Positions 9,129-16,961 of a stretch of DNA of 64,000 nucleotides are shown in pieces; position 1 is the first letter of the stretch; every line of letters begins with the position of its first letter. The stretch is from Leptolyngbya sp. PCC 7375 (GTDB taxonomy: Bacteria; Cyanobacteriota; Cyanobacteriia; Phormidesmidales; Phormidesmidaceae): assembly GCF_000316115.1 (NCBI RefSeq), contig NZ_JH993797.1:2776486-2840485 (forward strand), in the 5' to 3' direction. The notes beneath the pieces are model-generated. The model was not told the origin of the DNA and did not search any database. It saw nothing but the letters and a program-made list of their open reading frames with translations. The translations under genes and the position numbers were made by a program.

Positions 9129-9475
9129 GGTTTATCCCACTTCCTCTGACTAGCGCCGCTATGCCATAAGACTATGGCTTATTTTTCTGAGACCACCCAT
9201 CGACTGTTGAAAAATTTAAAGGCTTCAGCCTAGATAGCTACAGCGACTAATTATTTGAGTACGGATTTTTGTGGAATTTAGTAGATATCGTCTCATTAGT
9301 CAGCACTGCTAAGTAAGCCTCATGGGCAGGGAAGAATTACTCATAAGCACTTCTATGAAGCAACGATGAACAATCGCACAAGCGCTCTTGCTTTGTAAAG
9401 CTATCTACGGACATAACAGGCAGTATAGGATTTATAACTAATGACACGTGCTACCTCGTCATCGAAGAAGTTCAA
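9129..9475. other. Divergent intergenic region
   Basis: These 347 bases lie between the minus-strand ATPase and the plus-strand sulfotransferase and must carry promoters for both. I see no open frame, RNA gene or strong palindrome. Confidence 0.4.
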
Positions 9476-10372
9476 ATGAATCCAGTCAATCAGCTGTCTA
9501 CCCTCATCAATGGGCAACTCAACCCTTTGAGAAAGCTAAAACGCGATTTAGCCTATGACGCCCATGACGCATGGCGTATGTTAACGCAACGGAGTGAACT
9601 CTCAAAAATTATCAATCAAAAGGAAATTCGCTTCACCGGCCTGCGACGTAGCGGGAATCATGCGGTTCTGCACTGGATTAAAGCTCAAATACCGAACGTT
9701 AAGTTTCTCAATAATGTGTCCGTCGAAACCAGTCCGTTTCGGCACTATCACCTGCATTTTCCCCATAAGGGTTTTCATGACGAAGCTTGGGGCAAGTTTC
9801 AACCTAAAGACTGTTTTATCTACAGTTATGAAGATTACAGTTTGGCTGAGATTGTTCATTCGAGCACTGAAAAGAAACATGATCTCTACATTGGTAAAAC
9901 CCAGAACAGATACGATGTCTTAGTCCTTAGAGATCCCTTTAATCTTTTAGCCAGTCGTCTGAGGAAAAACTATCTAGATGTGAAAACGGAAGGCATCTCA
10001 TTGATTGACCTGTGGATTGAGCATGCCAAAGAATATGTAGGAGAAACGTCTTATCTCGACAATCAGAAAGTTGTTATCAACTATAACCGTTGGTTTTCAG
10101 ACAAGGACTATCGGCAAAAAATTGCAGAGGCTCTTGAGATTGAGTTTTCTGATGCAGGCTTAGATTATGTCAGTAGCTATGGTGGGGGTAGTTCGTTTGA
10201 TCAGCAAGGTTTAAGTGGCAATGCGCAAACAATGGATGTAACTAGTCGATGGCAGACTTTCGCTGAAGATGAGCGTTTTTTGTCATTGATTAGAAACGAA
10301 GAACTGCTTCACTATTCCGATAAAATTTTTGGCATCATGCCTGGAACTGAAACCCTCCGCAAGACAGTTTAA
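9476..10372 (+). CDS. Sulfotransferase family protein
   Basis: A 298-aa protein. GLRRSGNHA (residues 55-63) fits the 5'-phosphosulfate loop of PAPS-dependent sulfotransferases. VLVLRDPFNLLASR (148-161) fits the 3'-phosphate-binding strand and helix. The length is normal for the family. Such enzymes transfer sulfate from PAPS to hydroxyl groups of carbohydrates, peptides or small molecules; the acceptor cannot be read from sequence. No other sulfated-polymer genes are adjacent. CysH, which consumes PAPS, is encoded at 29 kb but is not part of this unit. The start is the ATG at 9476; no strong ribosome site is visible. Confidence 0.75.
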   Translation: MNPVNQLSTLINGQLNPLRKLKRDLAYDAHDAWRMLTQRSELSKIINQKEIRFTGLRRSGNHAVLHWIKAQIPNVKFLNNVSVETSPFRHYHLHFPHKGFHDEAWGKFQPKDCFIYSYEDYSLAEIVHSSTEKKHDLYIGKTQNRYDVLVLRDPFNLLASRLRKNYLDVKTEGISLIDLWIEHAKEYVGETSYLDNQKVVINYNRWFSDKDYRQKIAEALEIEFSDAGLDYVSSYGGGSSFDQQGLSGNAQTMDVTSRWQTFAEDERFLSLIRNEELLHYSDKIFGIMPGTETLRKTV

Positions 10373-10524
10373 AGATTAGATCAGTCTGAAGACAGCGATA
10401 GCTATACTCGCTCATTTTTTTTGGGAGAAAGCAGTTCAACAATGCTTGCAGATTGGGAAAACCCAGCAAATAGTTGATAACGGTCACATATGGAGAACAA
10501 GGGTCACTAGCATAGAGGTGCCAT

Positions 10525-11760
10525 TTGTCTCTCAGCCAGAAATCTATGGAAATTAAGCAGTTGATCTCGGATGCATTGCCATTGCCAACGAATGCGATCG
10601 CATACCACATCAGCAAATCCTTAACTGAACTATACCCAGATCGCGAAATGGTTGAAGGCAGCGAATGTGCTTTTGACCTCGAAGCCTATGCCCGTGATGG
10701 CCAGTGCAGTATTACCCTCAAACAGGTGTTTCACAATCACGTCCAAAGCTACTGGGATGGCAAACATCAGGAAACCTATCAGCAAGCTGAAAATGCCCGG
10801 TTTGAAGTTAGCTGGCAGAACCACACCTTGGATGTTCTAATCATGACCTGGGGCGAAGGGTGGAATACCGTCAATTACCACTGGATTCTGGCAGATACCT
10901 TTTCCCGGGCCGATAGCTTTTTTGCCGCTGTCTGCGACTGGAACTCGGAAATTCGCGATGAGCTTTTGGTCTTTGAAGATGGCTATTGGACCAAAAATCC
11001 TAGTCTATTTAAGGAGATTAAATCGGCAACGTTCGATAATTTAGTGTTGGGCGACAGCTTAAAAGACGACATTAAGACAGACTTGAAAGACTTCTTTGAT
11101 GCTCGCTCTACTTATGTTGAGTATGGCGTGCCTTGGAAGCGTGGGGTGCTGTTGATTGGCCCTCCCGGCAATGGCAAAACCCATACGGTAAAAGCCTTGG
11201 TGAATCTGCTGGAGCAACCTTGTCTTTATGTTAAAAGCTTCAAAGCTGAACATGGCCCAGCCAGTAGCAACATCAAGAAAGTCTTTCAACGGGCACGGCA
11301 AGTAGCTCCCTGTTTACTAATTTTGGAAGATTTAGATTCTCTAGTGGATGATGAGAATCGTTCGTTCTTCTTAAATGAACTAGATGGTTTTGCAGCAAAT
11401 GATGGCATTGTTACCATTGCCACCACAAACCACCCTGAAAAGTTAGATGTGGCTATCCTGGAACGTCCTAGCCGCTTTGATCGCAAGTATTACTTTGCAC
11501 TAACGGCCTTAACAGAACGGGATACCTACATTCGCCAATGGAACGAAAAGCTACGTCCCGAAATGCGTCTGACAGACACCGCCATAGAAACTCTGGCTAA
11601 GGAAACTGAGGGTTTCTCGTTTGCCTATCTGCGAGAGCTACTGCTCGCTATGATGGTGCGATGGATGCATCAGCAAACAGCTGGAGCAATGCCCTTGATT
11701 GCTTCAGAACAATTAGCCCTACTCAAAACCCAAATTAAAAACGTTGATATCAGCATATAA
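10525..11760 (+). CDS. AAA ATPase with N-terminal extension (BCS1-like core)
   Basis: 411 aa from a TTG, with an alternative ATG at 10546. The TTG follows an AGAGGTG stretch at a short 4-base spacing, whereas the ATG has no clear ribosome site. Residues 1-160 are an unassigned alpha/beta domain. The classical AAA module has Walker A GPPGNGKT (212-219), Walker B LLILEDLD (264-271), sensor 1 ATTN (299-302) and an arginine-finger region RPSRFDR (about 314-320). The last third is the AAA lid. Proteins of this layout are ATP-driven remodelling enzymes of unknown substrate in many bacteria. It follows the sulfotransferase on the same strand with a 152-base gap. Confidence 0.8.
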   Translation: MSLSQKSMEIKQLISDALPLPTNAIAYHISKSLTELYPDREMVEGSECAFDLEAYARDGQCSITLKQVFHNHVQSYWDGKHQETYQQAENARFEVSWQNHTLDVLIMTWGEGWNTVNYHWILADTFSRADSFFAAVCDWNSEIRDELLVFEDGYWTKNPSLFKEIKSATFDNLVLGDSLKDDIKTDLKDFFDARSTYVEYGVPWKRGVLLIGPPGNGKTHTVKALVNLLEQPCLYVKSFKAEHGPASSNIKKVFQRARQVAPCLLILEDLDSLVDDENRSFFLNELDGFAANDGIVTIATTNHPEKLDVAILERPSRFDRKYYFALTALTERDTYIRQWNEKLRPEMRLTDTAIETLAKETEGFSFAYLRELLLAMMVRWMHQQTAGAMPLIASEQLALLKTQIKNVDISI

Positions 11761-11910
11761 AGTCCAATTTAGGTTGAATGTCTCTACCCAATCTTGCCGA
11801 ACTATTTTGCGCAAAAATGAAGTTAAAAAATCAGGATAATTAATTAAGATTTACTCAATGTATGAATTATCCAAGAATAATATTGTCAAGTTTAGAGCTA
11901 TCAATTCAGT

Positions 11911-12777
11911 GTGTATATGTTTTCTATAACTTGGCTAGAAGAGAATAAGGATTGGGTATTTTCAGGAGCAGGTGTTACGGCTATTACAGCACTAATTGCT
12001 ATTCTCTCTTCGTTCATAACTTATCGAATCAATAGAAGGCTTAGGAAAAAGCTGACTTTAAAGACAAATTTAACAGAATATAAGCTGAACCTCGAACACA
12101 ATCAAATTAACGATGTTGATAGAACTAAAGATCTGACCGTCACATATAAAGATATTCCTTATAACAATCTCTGCGAATTTATAACTATTGCAGAAAACAC
12201 AGGTGTCGTTGCCATTGAAAATCAGCACATTCTTATCAAATTTCCTGCGGATTGCTCTCTAGTTGATATCGTGACTGAAAAGAGTTCTCAATTTATTCAA
12301 ATAGAACAAGAAGAGATGCGAGGTCCGGAAGCACTGGAGTACTTATATAGATTGAGTCGTTTAGAACCATCAGATAAGGTGGCATTAACTTATCTGATTG
12401 ATACTCAAGCAACTGAAAAAATTAGTTGTGAGCCACGTGGAGTTGATGAAATTGATTATGACTATTCGGGTTCTGGGATAATTCGTGATTTATATCAAGA
12501 ATTAGTTCTATATTTTGCATTGTTTGTTTTATGTGGTTCTCTTCCCTTCATTGGCAAAGTATTCCAAAGTCTTGTAATTCTAACTGCTGCTCCAAGGATT
12601 ATAGAGTTTTTAAGAGACTGGCGTAATGCTGGGAACACCGGTACAGAAGGGCCAAAGTATGATTTCAGAGGATCTCAATTCGCAGGAGGTTTTGCAGAAA
12701 CTGTGAGAGGTGAGCAAACGGGTGGTAAGATCAGCAATTACGATAAGGATATTTCTGAATCCGAAGCTGTGTTATGA
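11911..12777 (+). CDS. Membrane protein of unknown function
   Basis: 288 aa from a GTG; an ATG two codons in (11917) is equally possible. A hydrophobic helix near residues 16-37 is followed by a basic stretch, RINRRLRKK. A soluble domain of about 150 residues comes next. A second hydrophobic segment lies near 199-230 (LYFALFVLCGSLPFIG and on). The polar C-terminal tail is glycine- and charge-rich. I recognise no family. The base composition is AT-rich compared with the housekeeping genes, which fits the accessory nature of this region. Confidence 0.6.
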   Translation: MYMFSITWLEENKDWVFSGAGVTAITALIAILSSFITYRINRRLRKKLTLKTNLTEYKLNLEHNQINDVDRTKDLTVTYKDIPYNNLCEFITIAENTGVVAIENQHILIKFPADCSLVDIVTEKSSQFIQIEQEEMRGPEALEYLYRLSRLEPSDKVALTYLIDTQATEKISCEPRGVDEIDYDYSGSGIIRDLYQELVLYFALFVLCGSLPFIGKVFQSLVILTAAPRIIEFLRDWRNAGNTGTEGPKYDFRGSQFAGGFAETVRGEQTGGKISNYDKDISESEAVL

Positions 12778-12941
12778 GTCTCTTATAATAAGAACGGAAT
12801 TTAAGTCGAAACTTCATAGTACATTCTTGGTCTTCAAGTAGCTGTTTCACAGTGAGTAGTCTATCCGACAACATACACCAATGAACTAAAAAACGTTGCA
12901 CAAAATATTGGTCGAGTCATGAAAACTGTATTTCTGAAGGA

Positions 12942-13421
12942 TTAAAGCGCTTCTTCTATGGACATTTGCTTCTCCACATTAGGCAATGGCCTAACGTCAA
13001 TATAATCTTGAGCAAATTTTCTCAAACCGATATCTTCACTGTAGATACAACTTGCTCCTCTAGATAGCGCTGTAGCAGCAATCATGAAGTCAGCCTTCAT
13101 TTCAGCTCTAGATATATTGTTCTTGTTTTTCGTTTGTTTTCTATTTCTCCACATCTTTGCAAAGTGAGTGGCTGCTTGCGTATCAAAAGGTGCCACAATA
13201 AAACGGCTATGCATGAACTCACTAACAGCACCATAAGAACTTGGAGTTAGCGCACATAACACTTCTGCAACAACAACTGACGGCACTATCATTCTTATCC
13301 CATTCTTTTCACACGTATGGATTAAGTATTTGGCTTTTTCTATACGATTTTCTTGCCCAGCAGTCGCTTTACCTCTAACTCCCCAGATAATCACATGTGT
13401 ATCCAAACAGACTACATCCAT
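12942..13421 (-). CDS. PIN-domain protein (VapC-like nuclease)
   Basis: 159 aa. Acidic residues of the PIN fold are visible: D7 in VCLDTHV, E53 in VVVAEVL, D111 in ADFMIAATAL, and E129/D130 in YSEDIGL. PIN domains are Mg-dependent RNases and serve as the toxin in VapBC modules. The ATG (13419-13421) directly abuts the TAG stop of the upstream gene (13422-13424) with no spacer, indicating coupled translation. The usual small VapB antitoxin (about 80 aa) is absent. The upstream partner is a 270-aa protein of unknown family. Confidence 0.8.
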   Translation of the reverse strand: MDVVCLDTHVIIWGVRGKATAGQENRIEKAKYLIHTCEKNGIRMIVPSVVVAEVLCALTPSSYGAVSEFMHSRFIVAPFDTQAATHFAKMWRNRKQTKNKNNISRAEMKADFMIAATALSRGASCIYSEDIGLRKFAQDYIDVRPLPNVEKQMSIEEAL

Positions 13422-14234
13422 CTACACCTCCGAGGAGCCATAGCGCACTTCAGATATAAAGAGATCTACGTCCTCAATTTGATCGATCTGATCACCAATG
13501 AGTGCTGCTAGCTGTTCAAAGGCTTCAGAAGGAGTAACCTCCTCATAATTTGCAATGTCAACCACATGAAAGTTCTCAATTTCAAAAGTTTCTGAGTTCC
13601 ATTCAGCAAGCCCCCGTAATGCTACTGTTGTGTAAAGCTTTGCTCCGGCTTTTTGAGCTATTGATTTGCGAGTATTGCAATAGATGATTTTGCCATCTAA
13701 AGTTCTAAACTGAATTTTAGGCTCTGCACCACCAACGCGAGTGATTTCTCCATGTAGTGTGGTCTCTCCTGACAATGGATACATTTCAGGAATTGTCGTT
13801 TCAGGAGTTAGAATCGCTAGAGATTCTAGCTTGCCATTTTGTGCGAAAAACTCAGCATTACAATTGTGCCTCCGTGTGAAAGCAGACAGTTTTTTCAGAG
13901 AGGTAATTGTATTGCTTGGCAAAACACCAAAATTGTTTTCAGATATTGACTTTGTTATTAGACGTGTCGCAGGTAAAGTTAACTCTAGTAGATTTGGAGA
14001 AAACTCTAAGCTTATACTTCCTCTACGAATGTTGCTCAAGCCAATTACTATCGACTCTTTCTTTAGCTCTGGATGATCACGAATTACCATAGAGGCAACC
14101 ATGTCCTCAATAGCTTCGATGACCTCAGCAATTTCTCTAGAACGGATTTTCCCTGGTGACATGCCTTCACCAGTTAACGTTATTTCTAAAGTTGCATTGT
14201 GAGTCATAAACGACATCACCACCTTCAACTGCAA
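13422..14234 (-). CDS. Unknown 270-aa partner of the PIN protein
   Basis: I do not recognise this family. The first 25 residues offer three Met starts (14234, 14216, 14207); MTHNATLEITL at 14207 looks most natural. The N-terminal part is mixed alpha/beta. The middle is beta-rich with LHGEITRVGGAEPKIQFRTLDGKIIYCNT, which reads like an SH3-like or OB-like barrel. The tail is acidic. The stop abuts the PIN gene's start codon, so the two are made together. An antitoxin or RNA-binding adaptor role is possible but is inference from position only. Confidence 0.6.
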   Translation of the reverse strand: MQLKVVMSFMTHNATLEITLTGEGMSPGKIRSREIAEVIEAIEDMVASMVIRDHPELKKESIVIGLSNIRRGSISLEFSPNLLELTLPATRLITKSISENNFGVLPSNTITSLKKLSAFTRRHNCNAEFFAQNGKLESLAILTPETTIPEMYPLSGETTLHGEITRVGGAEPKIQFRTLDGKIIYCNTRKSIAQKAGAKLYTTVALRGLAEWNSETFEIENFHVVDIANYEEVTPSEAFEQLAALIGDQIDQIEDVDLFISEVRYGSSEV

Positions 14235-14331
14235 GAAGATTGGGCTATACTAACACGCCTGAAAATCAGAATAATTAATACTTTTAGCTCTTATATCTTA
14301 AGTCAATCCACATAAAAATAGTGCAAACTCA

Positions 14332-15231
14332 CTATAGTTTAGCAGTAGCTTTAGAGCTCAACAGGGATGTACACGAATAAATCAACAATGCAGTCCAAAT
14401 ACAGCTAAAACTAATCAGATGCGTCTGCGTAAAGGGTTCCTGATATAGAAATACGCCGAGCATCAGCTGAAGTGATGGAGCGATGTACTGACAGAATCCT
14501 AACGTGGCTAATGACAACCGCTTCGCCGCATTGTTAAACCATAGCAAGGGCATCGATGTCGCCACACCAGCCCCAACAAACAACAACGTCAGACCAAAGC
14601 TATTACCAAAGCTCCCAGTTCCCGATGATTGCCAGTAAAAAATTAGTAACAATGCCACTGGCGTCATCAGTGCTGTTTCCACTGCCAGTCCCACCATTGG
14701 AGACACTGCTACCATCTTCCGCAACAATCCATACAGTGCGAACGTGCCTGCTAGTCCCAATGCAATCCAAGGGACTGAGCCCAACTGCCAGATAAAGTAA
14801 CCCACCCCGATAGTCGCCAGCACTACTGCGAATTGCTGGCCTCGATAAAGTCTCTCTCGCAGAACGAAAAAACCCAGCATCACCGACACTAGCGGATTGA
14901 TAAAGTACCCTAGGCTAGTCTCTACAATCTGATCCGTATTCACACCGTAAATGTACAGCCCCCAGTTAACACTGAGCAGTAAAGCTGTTGCCAATAGTCC
15001 AAGCACCTGACGCCGTGGTAGCTTGCGCAATTCTGACAATCGCTGTTGCAGCGTCAAAATTAAACTCAGAAATACAAGCGACCACAGCATGCGGTGACTT
15101 AGCACCTCTATGGGTGAGGCCGCACTAAAAAACTTCCAATAAATGGGGAGCAAGCCCCAAGAACCATACGCAAGAATGGCGTAGAGCGGACCAGATTGTA
15201 TATTCAAATTAAACCTGGGTAGATACTGCAA
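14332..15231 (-). CDS. rarD: RarD/EamA-family transporter
   Basis: 299 aa of almost continuous hydrophobic segments, about ten helices in two EamA repeats. The start region reads YAILAYGSWGLLPIYWKFF, typical of RarD proteins, followed by EVLSHRMLWSL. These are inner-membrane permeases of the drug/metabolite transporter superfamily. The E. coli member is linked to chloramphenicol sensitivity, but the true substrate is unknown. It is divergently arranged with the HHL1-like gene. Confidence 0.85.
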   Translation of the reverse strand: MQYLPRFNLNIQSGPLYAILAYGSWGLLPIYWKFFSAASPIEVLSHRMLWSLVFLSLILTLQQRLSELRKLPRRQVLGLLATALLLSVNWGLYIYGVNTDQIVETSLGYFINPLVSVMLGFFVLRERLYRGQQFAVVLATIGVGYFIWQLGSVPWIALGLAGTFALYGLLRKMVAVSPMVGLAVETALMTPVALLLIFYWQSSGTGSFGNSFGLTLLFVGAGVATSMPLLWFNNAAKRLSLATLGFCQYIAPSLQLMLGVFLYQEPFTQTHLISFSCIWTALLIYSCTSLLSSKATAKL

Positions 15232-15338
15232 CTAACCCTAGCAGTCACCTAAGCTAGCCACCATCGACCACATTTATAAGGTTCTATAATTAAAAAGATG
15301 TAAACTTTTACAAAGTGTCGCCCTTAAGAGGTATTCCT

Positions 15339-15758
15339 ATGGCCACCGGATTTGGCAAAGCTAAACCTAACCCCAAGGTATCGGAACGCACTAAGCGACG
15401 GCAGGAAGCCTCTCAGGAAATGGATAAGCGCCGTTCCTCTGGCGATCCTGAGTTTGAGGTGCATATTCGCATCAAAGATAAAAAGCAGTGGTACCCAGTG
15501 GGCGTAGTGGCTGTAAAGCGGTCGACTGATATCGATCGCGCTATCTTTGCCAGTGAAGAAGATCTGCTCCAAGGTGCGTTTCGGATTTATCCAATTCTGC
15601 GGAAGAATAAGACCAACCTGGAGTATGGCTACAGAGTAAAGGCATTTAAGGATGAACCGATTACTGTAGCAGTGCCTCCTAAACCGGGTATTGCGGGGGG
15701 TGTCCAAGCCATTGCTAATCAGGTTAAGAACAGCGTTACTGGTTTATTTAAGCGATAA
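15339..15758 (+). CDS. HHL1-like thylakoid protein
   Basis: 139 aa from the ATG at 15339 (MATGFGKAKPNPK); an in-frame GTG lies at 15315. The body has FEVHIRIKDKKQWYPVGVVAVKRSTDIDRAIF and a basic C-terminus. This resembles the cyanobacterial homologues of plant HYPERSENSITIVE TO HIGH LIGHT 1, which helps protect and repair photosystem II. It is short, soluble and highly charged at the N-terminus, as in the family. The assignment is by recognition of the conserved block. Confidence 0.75.
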   Translation: MATGFGKAKPNPKVSERTKRRQEASQEMDKRRSSGDPEFEVHIRIKDKKQWYPVGVVAVKRSTDIDRAIFASEEDLLQGAFRIYPILRKNKTNLEYGYRVKAFKDEPITVAVPPKPGIAGGVQAIANQVKNSVTGLFKR

Positions 15759-15762
15759 AAAA

Positions 15763-16743
15763 TTGGACGAGGCGCGTAACCAGATAGATGGTGTTAAACC
15801 CTGGAGGGTAGGCAATACCCACCTTCCGGGGTTTAATGATGGCTGGGTTTATTGCGATCGCATCAGCCCTGACTCGTCAGGCCACATATCCTCCAACCAC
15901 CCCCAAAACACCATCCTCGACTACTACACCCACCATCACCGCCATTCAGACCGAGCCACCTGGCAAACCCGCATCGAATCAGGCCAAATCCTCCTCAACG
16001 GCCAGCCCACAACACCTGACACACCTCTAGTAGCCGGACAACGCCTCAGCTACCATCGTCCTCCCTGGCAGGAACCTCCAGTTCCCCTAGATATCGCTAC
16101 GATCTACGAAGACGATCTGCTACTAGTCATCAATAAACCGTCAGGCTTACCCGTACTCCCCGGCGGCAATTTCTTGCAGCACACTCTCCTATGGCAACTC
16201 CGCCAGCACAATCCAACCGCAGCCCCTATCCATCGATTAGGCCGAGGCACTTCTGGGATTCTGCTCATCGCCAAAACCAAGGCAGCCCGTGCTCATCTCA
16301 GTCAGCAGATGCGTCAGCGTCAACTAGGCAAAACCTATCGCACCCTCATCGGCCCAGCAGATAACCTACCTGACCAGTTCACCATCACCCATCCCATCGG
16401 CAAAATTCCCTATCCTCAATTGGGATACATCTACGGCGCTAATCCAAACGGTCTCGATGCCCACAGCGACTGCACCGTGGTCCACCACCGTCCTGACGCC
16501 ACCCTACTAGACGTCTCCATCCTCACCGGCAGACCCCACCAAATCCGCATCCACCTAGCCACCATGGGCTACCCACTCCTAGGCGATCCGCTTTACATCC
16601 CTGGCGGTCACCCCCATCCAGAAGGTACGGCCATCCCCAGCGACTGCGGCTACTGGCTCCACGCCCATACGCTCTCATTCGTGCATCCCGAAGGCGAATC
16701 GATGACACTCACCTGTGCACCACCACCACAATTGCTACCGTAG
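15763..16743 (+). CDS. RluA-family pseudouridine synthase with palindrome-encoded N-terminus
   Basis: 326 aa if the TTG at 15763 is used; the frame stays open back to a TTG at 15691 inside the HHL1-like gene. No ATG lies in frame near the expected start (around NDGWVYCDR). An S4-like region precedes the catalytic domain, which has HRLGRGTSGILLIAK holding the catalytic-Asp motif in the atypical form HRLGRGTSG (usual: HRLDxxTSG). The RluA motif GRPHQIRIHL lies near the C-terminus. The enzyme isomerises uridine in rRNA or tRNA. The first codons are read through a 43-base palindrome. The Asp-to-Gly change in HRLD is worth noting: it suggests altered or lost activity, although some cyanobacterial relatives may share it. 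Confidence 0.75.
   Translation: MDEARNQIDGVKPWRVGNTHLPGFNDGWVYCDRISPDSSGHISSNHPQNTILDYYTHHHRHSDRATWQTRIESGQILLNGQPTTPDTPLVAGQRLSYHRPPWQEPPVPLDIATIYEDDLLLVINKPSGLPVLPGGNFLQHTLLWQLRQHNPTAAPIHRLGRGTSGILLIAKTKAARAHLSQQMRQRQLGKTYRTLIGPADNLPDQFTITHPIGKIPYPQLGYIYGANPNGLDAHSDCTVVHHRPDATLLDVSILTGRPHQIRIHLATMGYPLLGDPLYIPGGHPHPEGTAIPSDCGYWLHAHTLSFVHPEGESMTLTCAPPPQLLP
15794..15836. repeat. 43-bp palindromic repeat at start of RluA-like gene
   Basis: A near-perfect inverted repeat with arms starting TTAAACCC and ending GGGTTTAA and inner arms AGGGTAGG / CCCACCTT-like. It reads GGGTAGGCAATACCCACC at its centre, which resembles interspersed REP-type palindromes of cyanobacteria. A related but looser motif (GTAGGCACCCACCC...GGGGTAGGC) occurs near 55379-55408. 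It lies in frame within the open frame of the RluA-like gene. Confidence 0.7.
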
Positions 16744-16961
16744 AGATGACCACAGGTTCACTCTAACCGCTACTATCAACTAGGCAGTTTTTAAGTTTTG
16801 AGTTTTGTAGAGCTTTGCTCTTCTCAGGTGACTGAGCATTTTGAGTTACTCAAAGCAAATAACTTTACCTAGTCAGAGCTTGTTTAACCCTAAAAACTAA
16901 TAACCAATAACTAAGAACTCAAAACTCCCCCACCGATCGCTATTGCTCTTTCCATTTCACA

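Noticed and set aside
16780..16930. Inverted copies of AGTTTTGAGTT / AACTCAAAACT before the aspartase gene
   Set aside because: The arms are low-complexity and over 100 bases apart; no functional element is implied.
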